A stretch of DNA of 51,400 nt from Rhodothermales bacterium (GTDB lineage Bacteria > Bacteroidota > Rhodothermia > Rhodothermales > UBA10348), in contig JANQQV010000005.1 in assembly GCA_028284865.1 (NCBI GenBank), forward strand, positions 1-51,400, read 5' to 3'. The notes under the pieces were generated by a model, which ran no database searches, was not told where the DNA came from, and saw only the letters and a program-made list of their open reading frames with translations. Below are positions 51,332-51,400 of the stretch, one piece after another; position 1 is the stretch's first letter, and every line of letters begins with the position of its first letter. A program made the translations under genes and the position numbers.

Positions 51332-51400
51332 GGATTGGTGGTCACGCCAGGTACATTTGGACCATTAAGATCAGGTCCATGATTGCGTGAGCGATGATTA

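Larger units (their letters stand above)
42766..51400 (+). mobile_element. Chromosomal integron: intI, attI and at least nine gene cassettes
   Basis: A minus-strand integron integrase diverges from a plus-strand array in which every intergenic space is an attC site with the same terminal arms. Left arms read RYATAAC-AAGCGCATTTTGCGG (with minor changes) and right arms GCTCGCCGCAAATCCGCCAGCC-GTTATRY. Recombination cores (GTT at 44006, 44521, 45651, 46249, 46940, 47837, 48488, 49208, 50318, 51325) delimit cassettes of 515, 1130, 598, 691, 897, 651, 720, 1110 and 1007 bp. The tenth cassette runs off the window. Homogeneous attC arms are the hallmark of sedentary chromosomal integrons. The array has no resistance genes. 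Confidence 0.95.

Overview
The window looks like chromosome from a free-living, high-GC member of the Bacteroidota/Rhodothermota lineage. The main clue is two giant secreted proteins that end in type IX secretion (T9SS) C-terminal sorting domains. Supporting clues are the short-chain-type threonine dehydrogenase paired with Kbl, the tricorn-type protease, the large FtsX/MacB-like permease and the start-codon and spacing habits. The phylum is an inference; no rRNA or other marker gene is present.

Layout. 1-11.1 kb: two tandem GEVED-domain giant surface proteins, the first cut by the window edge, each followed by a strong GC-rich hairpin terminator. 11.1-13.4 kb: tdh-kbl threonine-to-glycine pathway. 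13.7-16.7 kb: two lipoproteins with beta-propeller (YVTN and VCBS/FG-GAP) repeats. 16.7-18.8 kb: a fatty acid hydroxylase/sterol desaturase family protein, an ultra-acidic small protein, and an H-NS family nucleoid protein. 18.9-29.8 kb: a dispersed DNA-damage-mutagenesis region with an SRAP-domain protein, dnaE2, a DUF6504 protein and imuB, with a mazEF toxin-antitoxin pair, a TfoX-like gene, an HtrA protease and a DUF6090-like/TspO-like membrane pair interleaved. Three of these transcription units (dnaE2, DUF6504-tfoX, imuB) start from promoters of the same unusual design: TTGAC(G/A), an 18-bp spacer filled by a conserved CACATAT...CAYATG-type element, then TATSRT. This is very likely the local SOS (LexA-type) operator. 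30-38.4 kb: a membrane protein, a serine hydrolase, a cupin, a tricorn-like protease and an ABC permease. 38.5-42.7 kb: a complete heme-uptake and heme-handling operon hmuTUV-hmuS behind an ATTTAGA-N5-TCTAAAT dyad, a likely iron-responsive operator.

42.77-51.4 kb: a chromosomal integron, the most striking system in the window. A full-length integron integrase on the minus strand has catalytic residues falling within one residue of the IntI1 numbering. It diverges from a cassette array on the plus strand. An attI-type core at 44006 is followed by nine complete gene cassettes and the start of a tenth. Every cassette ends in an attC site with nearly identical terminal arms, as in sedentary chromosomal integrons. 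The attC sites fall into two architectural classes, 106-108 bp and 218-228 bp; the long ones carry extra nested inverted repeats with a CTACGTAG apex. Cassette genes encode an ABM-type monooxygenase-like protein, a carboxypeptidase-regulatory-like secreted protein, a membrane protein, a VOC/glyoxalase protein, a protein with an RxxxxH (HEPN-like) motif, two lipoproteins, a thioredoxin-fold-like secreted protein, and a reverse-oriented ArsR-regulator/SRPBCC pair with its own promoter. The cassettes are visibly more AT-rich than the chromosome to the left. Several cassette genes take their stop codon, and at least one its ATG, from the attC site itself.
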